From Flavobacterium kayseriense (GTDB lineage: Bacteria > Bacteroidota > Bacteroidia > Flavobacteriales > Flavobacteriaceae), in assembly GCF_014305095.1 (NCBI RefSeq), contig NZ_JACRUI010000001.1, positions 481,695 to 545,694 on the forward strand: DNA of 64,000 bases, in the 5' to 3' direction. Under the pieces are notes generated by a model that ran no database searches, was not told where the DNA came from, and saw only the letters and a list, made by a program, of their open reading frames with translations. Within the stretch, counting starts at the first letter, position 1; every line of letters begins with the position of its first letter. The translations under genes and the position numbers were made by a program. This document shows, in pieces, positions 38,615 through 47,051 of the stretch.

Positions 38615-38652
38615 TTTTAATTTGTCTAAATAAGATTTGTGTTTTACTTTTG
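38615..38652 (+). promoter_or_regulatory. Promoter with overlapping DtxR-like box upstream of FecA-type receptor
   Basis: TTTG (38621-38624), 20 bp, then TACTTTTG (38645-38652) is an ideal Bacteroidota promoter. The -33 TTTG is inside TTTGTCTAAAT, which is shared with the DtxR-like box at 44236. A metal-loaded repressor there would block the promoter. Confidence 0.55.
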
Positions 38653-38677
38653 CAGCGTAGAATCAATCTAAATAAAA

Positions 38678-40906
38678 ATGAAAAATAGTTTTATTGCAGT
38701 AACAATTTTAATTACAGCAGCAGTATCAGCACAAAATAAACCACTTACTCAAACAGAGAAAGACAGCCTTAATAATCTTAATGAAATCGTAATTACTACT
38801 GACGCCATTGTGGGTAGTAAATTCAAGGCTAAAAACAAAGCAGGCTCTACTTATTTCATTTCTCCAAAAGAATTAAAAGCATTCAACTATGATGACGTTT
38901 CTAGAATACTAAGAACCGTTCCAGGTATTACTATTCAAGAAGAAGACGGTTTTGGACTACGACCAAATATTGGAATGCGAGGAACAAGCCCTAACAGAAG
39001 TGAAAAAATCACTTTAATGGAAGATGGAGTACTTATCGCTCCAGCTCCTTATTCAGCACCTGCAGCATATTACTTTCCTACAGTAAATCGCATGCAATCA
39101 TTTGAAATTTTAAAAGGTGGAAGTCAAATACAATATGGTCCTTATACTACAGGAGGAGCTATTAATATGGTATCTACACAAATTCCCAATACATTTTCAG
39201 GACGAGTTATTGCAAGCATTGGTAGCTTTAACACTAAAAAAACCTACGTAAATCTTGGAGATGATCATGAAAACTTTGGTTATGTTTTAGAATACAACAA
39301 TCGAAATTCAGATGGGTTTAAAAAAATAGACAATAGTTCTAAAAATACGGGTTTTGAAGGGAACGATTATGTAGCTAAGTTCAGAGTAAACACAAATGCT
39401 GATGCCAAAGTATTTCAATCGCTTATGGCTAAAGTACAATATAGCGAGGATTTAGCTAACGAAACTTATCTTGGTTTAACTGATGCAGATTATGCCAACA
39501 ATGCGTACAGAAGATACGTGGGTTCAAATGAGGACTACATTGAAAGTGAGCACAAACAAATCATGTTAACGCATTTAATTAAGCCGAGTACTAATTTTAG
39601 CATTACCACCAAAGCATACAAAAACGATTTTAGTAGAAACTGGTACAAACTTGACGCTTTAAAATTAGGCGCATCTAAAGTGAGTATAAATAACATCCTT
39701 ACTAATCCTAGCACATTTAATGCAGAGTACCGTGCTGTAACAGGCCAAGATGACACAGCAGATAATGCTTTATTAGTAAAAGCAAATAATCGTGTATACG
39801 AAGCCAAAGGAATACAATCAGTGGCTAATTATCGCTTTGAAACAGGTAATCTAAAACATGACATTGATTTTGGTATTCGCTACCATGAAGATTTTGAAGA
39901 TCGTTTCCAATGGGTTGACGGCTATAAAATACAAAATGGTGTAATGAACAGAACTAGCAATGGAACTCCGGGCACAGACGCTAATGCTATTGTAAAAGCT
40001 CAGGCAGTGGCAGCACATATTTTGTACAACTTACAACTAAACAATTTTACTTTCTCACCAGGGCTTCGTTATGAAGATATAAAGGTATCTTCTTTAAACT
40101 ACGGTACAAGCGACCTTAATAGATCTGGTGTTAACTTAGTCCAAGCAGTTAATAAAACAAATGTATGGATTCCTGGTATGGGAATATTATATAAGATAAA
40201 CGACGACTACAACCTATTTACAAGCGTGCATAAAGGATTTTCGCCTCCAGGTGCAAAAGTAGGCGAAGACGCAGAGAATAGTTTGAACACAGAATTAGGT
40301 TTCCGTTTTCGTAAAAATGCACTACAAGGAGAAATTATTGGATATTACAATGACTTCTCAAACTTACAAGGTTCGGATTCTATGTCAGGTGGAGGAGCAG
40401 GTACGGGAGACTTATTCAATGCCGGAGCAGCTATTGTAAAAGGTATTGAATTACTAGCTACTTATGATGTAATCGACAATAGAGAGAAAGGATTTAAACT
40501 ACCAGTAACTTTATCTTATACATTAACTGATACCGAATTGAAAAACAACTTCAATAGTAGTATTTGGGGAACGGTAACTAGCGGTGATGAAATACCTTAT
40601 ATCGCAAAAAATCAGTTTGCCATTACTACTGCCTTCGAAACAGAAAAGTTTAGCATGGCGTTAAGCGGAAAATATGTAGATGCATTTAGAACATTAGCTG
40701 GAACCGGCACAATCGCTGCAAGCAATAAAGTAAACTCTAATTTTATTGTAGATTTCTCAGCAAGATACCACTTGAACCAACACATTAGCTTAATGGGAAA
40801 TATTGTTAACCTATTAGATAAGGAATATGCTGTATCTAGAGTTCCAGCGGGTTTAAGACCAGGACAACCTTTTGGGATTAACTTTGGAATAATGGCTCAA
40901 CTATAA
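38678..40906 (+). CDS. FecA-type TonB-dependent receptor
   Basis: This outer-membrane siderophore or iron-chelate importer has 742 residues and a signal peptide ending near AVSAQ. The plug contains ISPKELKAF, VPGITIQEEDGFGLRPNIG and MRGTSPNRSEKI, which are characteristic of FecA (ferric dicitrate) receptors. The barrel ends with an aromatic-poor IMAQL. There is no N-terminal signalling domain, so it does not drive a FecIR system. Its promoter carries a DtxR-like box, and feoAB lies just upstream, consistent with iron control. Confidence 0.93.
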   Translation: MKNSFIAVTILITAAVSAQNKPLTQTEKDSLNNLNEIVITTDAIVGSKFKAKNKAGSTYFISPKELKAFNYDDVSRILRTVPGITIQEEDGFGLRPNIGMRGTSPNRSEKITLMEDGVLIAPAPYSAPAAYYFPTVNRMQSFEILKGGSQIQYGPYTTGGAINMVSTQIPNTFSGRVIASIGSFNTKKTYVNLGDDHENFGYVLEYNNRNSDGFKKIDNSSKNTGFEGNDYVAKFRVNTNADAKVFQSLMAKVQYSEDLANETYLGLTDADYANNAYRRYVGSNEDYIESEHKQIMLTHLIKPSTNFSITTKAYKNDFSRNWYKLDALKLGASKVSINNILTNPSTFNAEYRAVTGQDDTADNALLVKANNRVYEAKGIQSVANYRFETGNLKHDIDFGIRYHEDFEDRFQWVDGYKIQNGVMNRTSNGTPGTDANAIVKAQAVAAHILYNLQLNNFTFSPGLRYEDIKVSSLNYGTSDLNRSGVNLVQAVNKTNVWIPGMGILYKINDDYNLFTSVHKGFSPPGAKVGEDAENSLNTELGFRFRKNALQGEIIGYYNDFSNLQGSDSMSGGGAGTGDLFNAGAAIVKGIELLATYDVIDNREKGFKLPVTLSYTLTDTELKNNFNSSIWGTVTSGDEIPYIAKNQFAITTAFETEKFSMALSGKYVDAFRTLAGTGTIAASNKVNSNFIVDFSARYHLNQHISLMGNIVNLLDKEYAVSRVPAGLRPGQPFGINFGIMAQL

Positions 40907-40928
40907 AAATTGTAATTAGATTAACTAT

Positions 40929-40956
40929 AAAAAGCAACCACTAACGGTTGCTTTTT
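40929..40956 (+). terminator. Terminator after FecA-type receptor
   Basis: AAAAAGCAACC (40929-40939) pairs with GGTTGCTTTTT (40946-40956) around a 6-base loop, giving an 11-bp stem with a T-run. Confidence 0.88.
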
Positions 40957-40970
40957 CTTATTTTTACATT

Positions 40971-41099
40971 ATGGACATTCAAGAAATTATTGCCTTCGTA
41001 ATTCTCGCATTAGCAGTAGCATATCTCCTTAGAAAATACTTTTTTAAGAAGAAAAAATCAGCTGGTAATTGCGGCACAGATGACTGTGGCTGCCATTAA
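40971..41099 (+). CDS. FeoB-associated Cys-rich membrane peptide (42 aa)
   Basis: The ORF reads MDIQEIIAFVILALAVAYLL, then a Lys-rich stretch, and ends NCGTDDCGCH. One membrane helix (5-21), a basic linker and a C-terminal Cys-rich tail (Cys35, Cys40, Cys42 by count) are the hallmark of the FeoB-associated Cys-rich protein family. It is separated from feoB by the FecA-type receptor, and a terminator precedes it. The tail may bind Fe2+ or serve as a sensor for FeoB. Confidence 0.82.
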   Translation: MDIQEIIAFVILALAVAYLLRKYFFKKKKSAGNCGTDDCGCH

Positions 41100-41100
41100 T

Positions 41101-41508
41101 TTATTTCAAATATTCTATTTTTAAATAATAATCAGTTGGCTTGATGATCACGTCCTTTTTAGGATATGGAACTAGGCTTACATTTTGAATATTTTTATAT
41201 TTCTCTTTCACATATTTAGCAAACCACTCTTTGTTCTCAGCAATCGTCTTTGATGAAAGAGTAATCACAACATCCTCCATTAATTTTCTATTTTTGTACA
41301 AGGAAATTATAACTTGCGCCTCTCCCATCCACACGCATGTAAGACCCTGGGGACAGCGAGAATCAGTAGTTACTTCTTTTAAAACCAACGTAATTCCCGA
41401 TCGCTTTAAACACTCTTTTTGAGTAATCTTAAAAGATCGCAACGCTCTGTTTTGTGAAAAAACGGTAATACTAAAAAGCAAAGCCATTACAACTGTAACT
41501 GTTTTCAT
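41101..41508 (-). CDS. Secreted hypothetical protein with DSRCP-CVW motif
   Basis: The 135-residue protein has a signal peptide (to about 18, ITVFSQ). The motif DSRCPQGLTCVWMGEA (about 49-64), with two cysteines likely to form a disulfide, occurs in a family of small secreted proteins of unknown function. The C-terminal half is basic and beta-rich (PKKDVIIKPTDYYLKIEYL). It is convergent with the Cys-rich FeoB-associated ORF, with only 1 bp between their stops. Confidence 0.78.
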   Translation of the reverse strand: MKTVTVVMALLFSITVFSQNRALRSFKITQKECLKRSGITLVLKEVTTDSRCPQGLTCVWMGEAQVIISLYKNRKLMEDVVITLSSKTIAENKEWFAKYVKEKYKNIQNVSLVPYPKKDVIIKPTDYYLKIEYLK

Positions 41509-41546
41509 CTTTCTGTTCTTAAAGGTTAGTATTGAAATGAAGATAT

Positions 41547-42200
41547 TTATGCTAATTTAACAAATAAATTACTTGCAATTTTATTGGAGATCGTCAATTC
41601 AAGATCGTTAACCCTAATCTTTAATGACAAATCAAAGCTTTCTTTACTAACAACACTAATGGCTGAACCAAGCGAAATGCCTTGTTTGTCTAAATACTTT
41701 AAAAAATCCGAAGAGGTGTCCTTGACGCCTACACATATACCTTGTTGCTTAATTGCTAATTCAGAAAGCAGTTGCTTGTCGATTTTAAATATTTCACCCT
41801 TCGCATTTGGTATTGGGTCTCCATGCGGATCTTCGGTTGGGTTTCCTAAAAAATCATCTAGTTTATTAATTAATTTCTCTGATTTAATATGTTCTAGCTG
41901 CTCTGCAATATCGTGCACCTCATCCCATGAAAAATCTAATTTTTCGACTAAAAAAACTTCCCATAGTCGGTGTTTTCTAACTATCATTTTAGCCGCAAGC
42001 TTTCCTTGGTCCGTTAATGAAACACCTTGGTACTTGATATAATTAACTAAATCCTTTTCAGCCAATTTTCTAAGCATGTCTGTGACTGATGAGGCTTTGG
42101 TTTCCATCATTTCGGCGATGGCATTAGTGCTTACATCTGCGTTAGATACTACAGTGAGATGGTAAATGGCTTTTAAATAATTTTCTTCTGAAAGTGTCAT
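41547..42200 (-). CDS. DtxR/MntR-family metal-dependent repressor
   Basis: This Fe2+ or Mn2+ sensor has 217 residues. An N-terminal winged helix (about 5-62) is followed by a dimerisation and metal-binding domain with HRLWEVFLVE (His77, Glu81), WDEVHDIAEQLEH (Glu94, His96, Glu100, Glu103, His104) and DPHGDPIP (His126). A C-terminal FeoA/SH3-like domain follows (about 145-217). It lies upstream of an NRAMP gene and near feoAB. DtxR-like boxes in nearby promoters support it as the local metal repressor. Iron or manganese specificity cannot be settled here. Confidence 0.93.
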   Translation of the reverse strand: MTLSEENYLKAIYHLTVVSNADVSTNAIAEMMETKASSVTDMLRKLAEKDLVNYIKYQGVSLTDQGKLAAKMIVRKHRLWEVFLVEKLDFSWDEVHDIAEQLEHIKSEKLINKLDDFLGNPTEDPHGDPIPNAKGEIFKIDKQLLSELAIKQQGICVGVKDTSSDFLKYLDKQGISLGSAISVVSKESFDLSLKIRVNDLELTISNKIASNLFVKLA

Positions 42201-42214
42201 TTTCTTATTTTTTT

Positions 42215-42297
42215 TAGCCCCGATAGTAGCGGCATCCTTTTTATCCTAATTTTTATTAGGATAAAAAGATATAGCAAATAGCGGGAAATAGCTCCTA
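42215..42297 (+). repeat. Dispersed variable-stem element, copy B
   Basis: The flanks TAGCCCCGATAGTAGCGGCA and GATATAGCAAATAGCGGGAA/ATAGCTCCT enclose a perfect 13-bp stem (42237-42249 / 42256-42268) with a sequence unrelated to copy A. It lies between the DtxR gene start and the NRAMP stop. Confidence 0.85.
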
Positions 42298-42301
42298 ATT
42301 A

Positions 42302-44173
42302 TTATTCTTTAACGATTAATAATGGAATGGAAATTTTGTGTCTTAATTTATCTACTGTAGTACCAAAAATCAAATCTTTGAAACCAGTATGCCCATGTGT
42401 ACCCATCACTAGGATATCAAAATTTCCTTCGTTAACGAGTTTAGGTATTACTTTATCCGGTGTGCCAAAACCAAGTTGAATGGCGACATGGAAGCCTTTC
42501 TCGGTTAGCATTACTTGGTATTCCTTTAATAATTTTTCATCAACCAAGGTTTCGTGATCGTCCACATTCTCCCCATACAGCATCGCTCCTACTGTTTCTA
42601 CTATGTGGATTAAAGTGTATTTTGCATCAGTCCCTCCAAGTTCAAAAGCACTGTTTAACGCGACCTCATCGGCATTAGAGAAATCGACAGAAACGGCTAT
42701 GTTTTTCTTAGAATAACTTTCGGCTTGTGAAAAGCGAAGCTTTAAATTATGAGGTGAATGATTGTGAAATGCGTCTCTAGATTTGGTTATAAATGGCTTT
42801 ACCACGATATAAACTAGCAATATCAAAAAACTAAATGCAAGTGGCACTACAGTCAACCACAGTACTGTAGGGTTGGCTGAATTTTCTAACCAACCTTGAA
42901 TTTCGTCATAAACTAGTTTTCCATTAAGAATTACAATAACTAAAGCCACAATCCACGAAGCTGTTTGGGTGATTTTACCAATATGAAAACCATTCATTTT
43001 AGTCTTGTCACTCACAAAGTGAATCAGTGGAATAATGGCAAACCCCAATTGCAAACTCAAAATTACTTGACTAAATATGAGCAGCTTTCCAGTCACACCT
43101 TCACCAAAAATAGTAATCACAATAACCGCTGGTACAATAGCAATTAATCTCGTAATGATGCGACGTACCCATGGCTGAATTCTAAGATTTAAATAGCCTT
43201 CCATGATGATTTGTCCTGCTAACGTTCCCGTTATTGTGGAACTTTGCCCAGCAGCAATTAAGGCAACGGCGAATAGTATAGGTGCCCATTTAGTACCTAG
43301 CAATGGTTGTAAAAACTTATGGGCATCTTGTATCTCAGCGACCTCGTGCATTCCCACTTTATAAAATGTGGCTGCGGCCAAAATAAGAATCGCGGCATTC
43401 ACAAAAAAAGCAAGGTTTAAAGCAATTGTAGAGTCGATGAAGTTGTATTTCAAGGCTTGTTTAATTCCTTCTTTGGATCTATCGAATTTTCTGGTTTGTA
43501 CCAAGGAAGAGTGTAGGTATAAATTGTGTGGCATCACAGTAGCTCCAATGATACCAATGGCTATATAAAGTGCTGATTCACTTGGCATAGTTGGAATCAG
43601 TCCTTGCATTACATCCTCTAGCACTGGCTGGGCAAATATCATTTCGAAAATAAAGGAAACACCAATCACCAAGACCAAAGCAATAATGAATGCTTCCATT
43701 TTACGGATTCCTTTGTTAATCAAAAACAGCAACAAAAATGTATCCAAAACGGTTATTATAACACCGTCTATTAATGATATACCAAAAAGCAAATTAAGTC
43801 CTATTGCCATACCTAATACTTCTGCTAAGTCACAAGCGGCGATAGCAATCTCGGCCAGAAAATATAAAATGTAATTGATAAATGGTGAATACGTCTCTCG
43901 TGATGCTTGTGCAAGATCACGTTGCGTTACAATACCCAATCGCGCGCTTAAACTTTGTAAAAGCAACGCCATTAGATTACTCATCAATAATACCCATAAA
44001 AGGGAATATCCAAATTGACTACCTCCTGCTAAATCAGTAGCCCAATTTCCTGGATCCATATAACCCACACTAATTAAATAGGCTGGTCCAAAAAAGGCTA
44101 ATATTTTTTTAAATATCGATTTTTTATTCTCTGTCGAAACCGACTCATGCACTTCTTCTAGTGATTTTCCCAT
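42302..44173 (-). CDS. NRAMP (MntH-like) divalent metal transporter fused to UspA domain
   Basis: This inner-membrane H+/Mn2+ or Fe2+ symporter has the NRAMP signatures DPGNWATDL in helix 1 and MPHNLYLHSSLVQTRK in helix 6, with about 11 membrane segments up to residue 455. Residues 490-623 form a complete universal-stress (UspA) domain ending in MGTHGHTGFKDLIFGTTVDK (590-609), the ATP-binding loop. Normal MntH proteins are 410-450 residues. The fusion suggests ATP-dependent gating or sensing by the cytosolic tail. It shares a 110-bp divergent region with a TonB receptor. Confidence 0.95.
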   Translation of the reverse strand: MGKSLEEVHESVSTENKKSIFKKILAFFGPAYLISVGYMDPGNWATDLAGGSQFGYSLLWVLLMSNLMALLLQSLSARLGIVTQRDLAQASRETYSPFINYILYFLAEIAIAACDLAEVLGMAIGLNLLFGISLIDGVIITVLDTFLLLFLINKGIRKMEAFIIALVLVIGVSFIFEMIFAQPVLEDVMQGLIPTMPSESALYIAIGIIGATVMPHNLYLHSSLVQTRKFDRSKEGIKQALKYNFIDSTIALNLAFFVNAAILILAAATFYKVGMHEVAEIQDAHKFLQPLLGTKWAPILFAVALIAAGQSSTITGTLAGQIIMEGYLNLRIQPWVRRIITRLIAIVPAVIVITIFGEGVTGKLLIFSQVILSLQLGFAIIPLIHFVSDKTKMNGFHIGKITQTASWIVALVIVILNGKLVYDEIQGWLENSANPTVLWLTVVPLAFSFLILLVYIVVKPFITKSRDAFHNHSPHNLKLRFSQAESYSKKNIAVSVDFSNADEVALNSAFELGGTDAKYTLIHIVETVGAMLYGENVDDHETLVDEKLLKEYQVMLTEKGFHVAIQLGFGTPDKVIPKLVNEGNFDILVMGTHGHTGFKDLIFGTTVDKLRHKISIPLLIVKE

Positions 44174-44196
44174 TACGATAAGCTAACTATTTGAGC

Positions 44197-44251
44197 CAAA
44201 TATAATTATATTTTTTTGTTATCTAAAATATAATTTTTAGGTTTGTCTAAA
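44197..44251. promoter_or_regulatory. NRAMP promoter and DtxR-like operator in divergent region
   Basis: On the minus strand, TATATTTG (44197-44204) is a -7 element for the NRAMP gene. TTTAG-GTTTGT-CTAAA (44236-44251) is a dyad with the same spacing as the DtxR/IdeR core TTAG-N6-CTAA. It lies between the divergent NRAMP and TonB receptor genes and could control both. Confidence 0.65.
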
Positions 44252-44283
44252 TTTATGTTTTAATACAATCTAAAATTAGCGCT

Positions 44284-46536
44284 TTGAAAAAAACAATAAT
44301 CATTATACTACTATTCATCAATACTTTTTGTGTAGCGCAAGCAACCTTAAAAGGAAACGTATCTGCTGATGGAATGCCCTTAGTTCAAGCAAATGTTTTA
44401 CTAAAGAAAGCCAATAAATCAATCGTTACCGATACCGATGGAAATTATATCATAAAAGATTTAGCTGCTGGAGATTATGAAATTGCTGTTTCCTACACCG
44501 GTTTTCGAACCGAAAAAAGGAACGTCACACTTCTTGACAGCACTACAACTACTATTGATTTCGTATTAAGAGAAAATAACACACTAGACGAAGTGGTGAT
44601 AACCGGAACCTTGAAACCGGTAAGTCGATTAGAAAGCCCTGTTCCCGTCGAAGTGTACAAACCCTCTTTTTTCAAAAAAAACCCAACGACCAATATATTT
44701 GAGGCGCTACAAAATGTCAATGGAGTGCGTCCTCAATTAAATTGTAATGTTTGTAATACCGGAGATATTCACATCAATGGACTCGAAGGTCCTTATACCT
44801 TAGTACTTATTGACGGAATGCCAATTGTTAGCGGATTGTCTACCGTTTATGGATTGTCTGGAATACCCAATTCACTCTTAGAACGAATCGAAATTGTCAA
44901 AGGACCAGCCTCCTCCTTGTATGGAAGTGAAGCAGTAGGTGGTTTAATAAATATAATTACGAAAAACCCCACTAATGCAGCTCGTTTTTCAGCTGATGCA
45001 TTTACCACCGATTGGGGGGAACTCAACGTGGATTTAGGTTTTAAAGGAAATGTGGGTAAAGCAGCTTCAGTTTTAACGGGTGTAAACTACTTTAATTACA
45101 GCAATCCAATTGACAACAATAACGATAATTTTACTGATGTAACTTTACAAGAACGCATCTCTGTTTTTCAAAAATGGAATTTCAATCGAAAAAGCAATAA
45201 GCAATTATCTCTGGCAGGTCGGTTTTTTTACGAAGATCGCTGGGGAGGTGAAATGCAATGGGAGAAAAAATTCCGCGGCGGCGATCAAGTGTATGGCGAA
45301 AGTATATACACCAAACGATGGGAATTACTTGGAGCCTATGAATTGCCTACTATAGAAAAAATGCTTTTCTCCTTTTCCTATACAGACCATGACCAAAACT
45401 CTGTTTACGGAGACATTCCTTATCTAGCACAACAGCGCATCGGTTTTGGACAATTGACTTGGGATAAAAAAATAAACAACCACGACCTTCTTTTTGGAAC
45501 TGCCTTGCGCTATCAGTATTACAATGATAATACACCCGCAACACTAAAAGAAGATATAAACTGGATTCCGAGTTTATTTGCTCAAGATGAAATCGCTTTT
45601 AATGAGGAACATAAAATTCTTTTAGGTGCTAGATACGATTACAATGACAATCACGGTACTATATTTACTCCTAGATTTGCCTACAAATGGAAAATCAACG
45701 ACAATAACATCTTGCGCTTCAATACTGGAACAGGATTTAGAATTGTGAATTTATTTACGGAGGAGCACGCAGCACTAACGGGCTCAAGAGATGTAATAGT
45801 TCTAGAAGAATTAAAACCAGAGCGCTCTATTAATGCTAATATTAATTACCTGAAAAAGTTTTATACCAACAACGGAAACTTCATCGGCTTCGAAACCTCA
45901 GTATGGTACACTCGTTTTAGTAATTCAATTATCCCGGATTATGACACTAATCCTAACCAAATTATCTATCGGAACTTAGATGGCAAAGCAGTAACTAAAG
46001 GAATAAGCACCAATCTTGATTTTGTTTTTAATAATGGACTTAAAATGGTATTAGGCGCGACTTATATGGATGTTTCCAAAACAGAAAACAACATTACTAC
46101 ACCCCAAATACTGACAGAGAAATTCTCTGCAACTTGGGCGATTTCATACCGAATCAATAAATTATTTCTTGATATAGATTACACTGGAAACGTGTATGGA
46201 CCAATGCGCTTGCCATTGTTGGGAGATTTAGATCCAAGGCGAGAATATTCCCCAACTTGGAGTATTCAAAACATTCAATTTACGTTCAATAAATTCAAGA
46301 ATATTGAAATCTATGGCGGTGTCAAAAATTTATTAAATTGGACACCAAACAAAGGAAATCCTTTTATTATTGCTCGGGCTAATGATCCTTATGATCGAAA
46401 TGTACAATTTGAAGCTAACGGTAATGTACAACCCACAGCAGACAACCCCTATGCATTAACTTTCGACCCGTCTTATGTGTACGGACCTAATCAAGGAATT
46501 CGCAGCTTTTTTGGATTGCGATATACGTTAAAGTAA
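44284..46536 (+). CDS. TonB-dependent receptor with CxxC in the plug (TTG start)
   Basis: This 750-residue outer-membrane receptor has a signal peptide (to about 19), a CarboxypepD_reg domain (20-98), a TonB-box-like LDEVVITGT segment and a plug with INGLEGPYTLVLIDGMP and GPASSLYGSEAVGGLINII. The plug carries Cys154 and Cys157 (NCNVCNTG). The start is TTG, with no ATG before the signal peptide. It is paired divergently with NRAMP across a DtxR-like box, so a metal complex is the likely ligand. The thioredoxin-like gene follows after 15 bp. Confidence 0.92.
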   Translation: MKKTIIIILLFINTFCVAQATLKGNVSADGMPLVQANVLLKKANKSIVTDTDGNYIIKDLAAGDYEIAVSYTGFRTEKRNVTLLDSTTTTIDFVLRENNTLDEVVITGTLKPVSRLESPVPVEVYKPSFFKKNPTTNIFEALQNVNGVRPQLNCNVCNTGDIHINGLEGPYTLVLIDGMPIVSGLSTVYGLSGIPNSLLERIEIVKGPASSLYGSEAVGGLINIITKNPTNAARFSADAFTTDWGELNVDLGFKGNVGKAASVLTGVNYFNYSNPIDNNNDNFTDVTLQERISVFQKWNFNRKSNKQLSLAGRFFYEDRWGGEMQWEKKFRGGDQVYGESIYTKRWELLGAYELPTIEKMLFSFSYTDHDQNSVYGDIPYLAQQRIGFGQLTWDKKINNHDLLFGTALRYQYYNDNTPATLKEDINWIPSLFAQDEIAFNEEHKILLGARYDYNDNHGTIFTPRFAYKWKINDNNILRFNTGTGFRIVNLFTEEHAALTGSRDVIVLEELKPERSINANINYLKKFYTNNGNFIGFETSVWYTRFSNSIIPDYDTNPNQIIYRNLDGKAVTKGISTNLDFVFNNGLKMVLGATYMDVSKTENNITTPQILTEKFSATWAISYRINKLFLDIDYTGNVYGPMRLPLLGDLDPRREYSPTWSIQNIQFTFNKFKNIEIYGGVKNLLNWTPNKGNPFIIARANDPYDRNVQFEANGNVQPTADNPYALTFDPSYVYGPNQGIRSFFGLRYTLK

Positions 46537-46551
46537 TACCTATTACTAAAA

Positions 46552-47016
46552 ATGAAAAATAAAATACTCTTGTTACTTACTTTATTTTGCGTAATTCCTT
46601 CTAATTTTGCACAAATGAAAACACATACTTTTCAGGAAGTAGAGCAGTTGTCAAAAGAAAACCGAAAGCCTATTGTGGTATTTATTCATACTTCTTGGTG
46701 TAATTATTGCAAATTAATGGAAAACACGACTTTCAAAAATAAAGCAGTAATAGACCAACTAAATACTAATTTTTACTTTATATCCTTTGATGCAGAGACC
46801 AAGGAAACCATTACATACAACAACCACACTTTTTACTTTAAACCCAACGGAACAAATACAGGAATTCATGAATTAGCGACTGCGCTTGCTACTATAGACA
46901 ATCAGGTTGTGTACCCGACGTTAACAATTTTAGGGACTGATGATTCGATTATTTTTCAGCAACATTCGGTTATTACCGCTAAAGCGATGTTAACCATGCT
47001 TCAAAAGGTAAAATAA
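46552..47016 (+). CDS. Periplasmic thioredoxin-like protein
   Basis: The 154-residue protein has a signal peptide (to about 20) and a thioredoxin fold with the active site Cys50-Asn-Tyr-Cys53 in SWCNYCKLMENTTF, like the DUF255/DsbD-gamma type rather than classical CGPC. The conserved cis-Pro is in VVYPTLTI. It would reduce or exchange disulfides in the periplasm. It is 15 bp downstream of a TonB receptor whose plug has a CxxC pair. Confidence 0.9.
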   Translation: MKNKILLLLTLFCVIPSNFAQMKTHTFQEVEQLSKENRKPIVVFIHTSWCNYCKLMENTTFKNKAVIDQLNTNFYFISFDAETKETITYNNHTFYFKPNGTNTGIHELATALATIDNQVVYPTLTILGTDDSIIFQQHSVITAKAMLTMLQKVK

Positions 47017-47051
47017 ATGCTTATTTTTGAAATAAATTTCTATTCCCCTTT

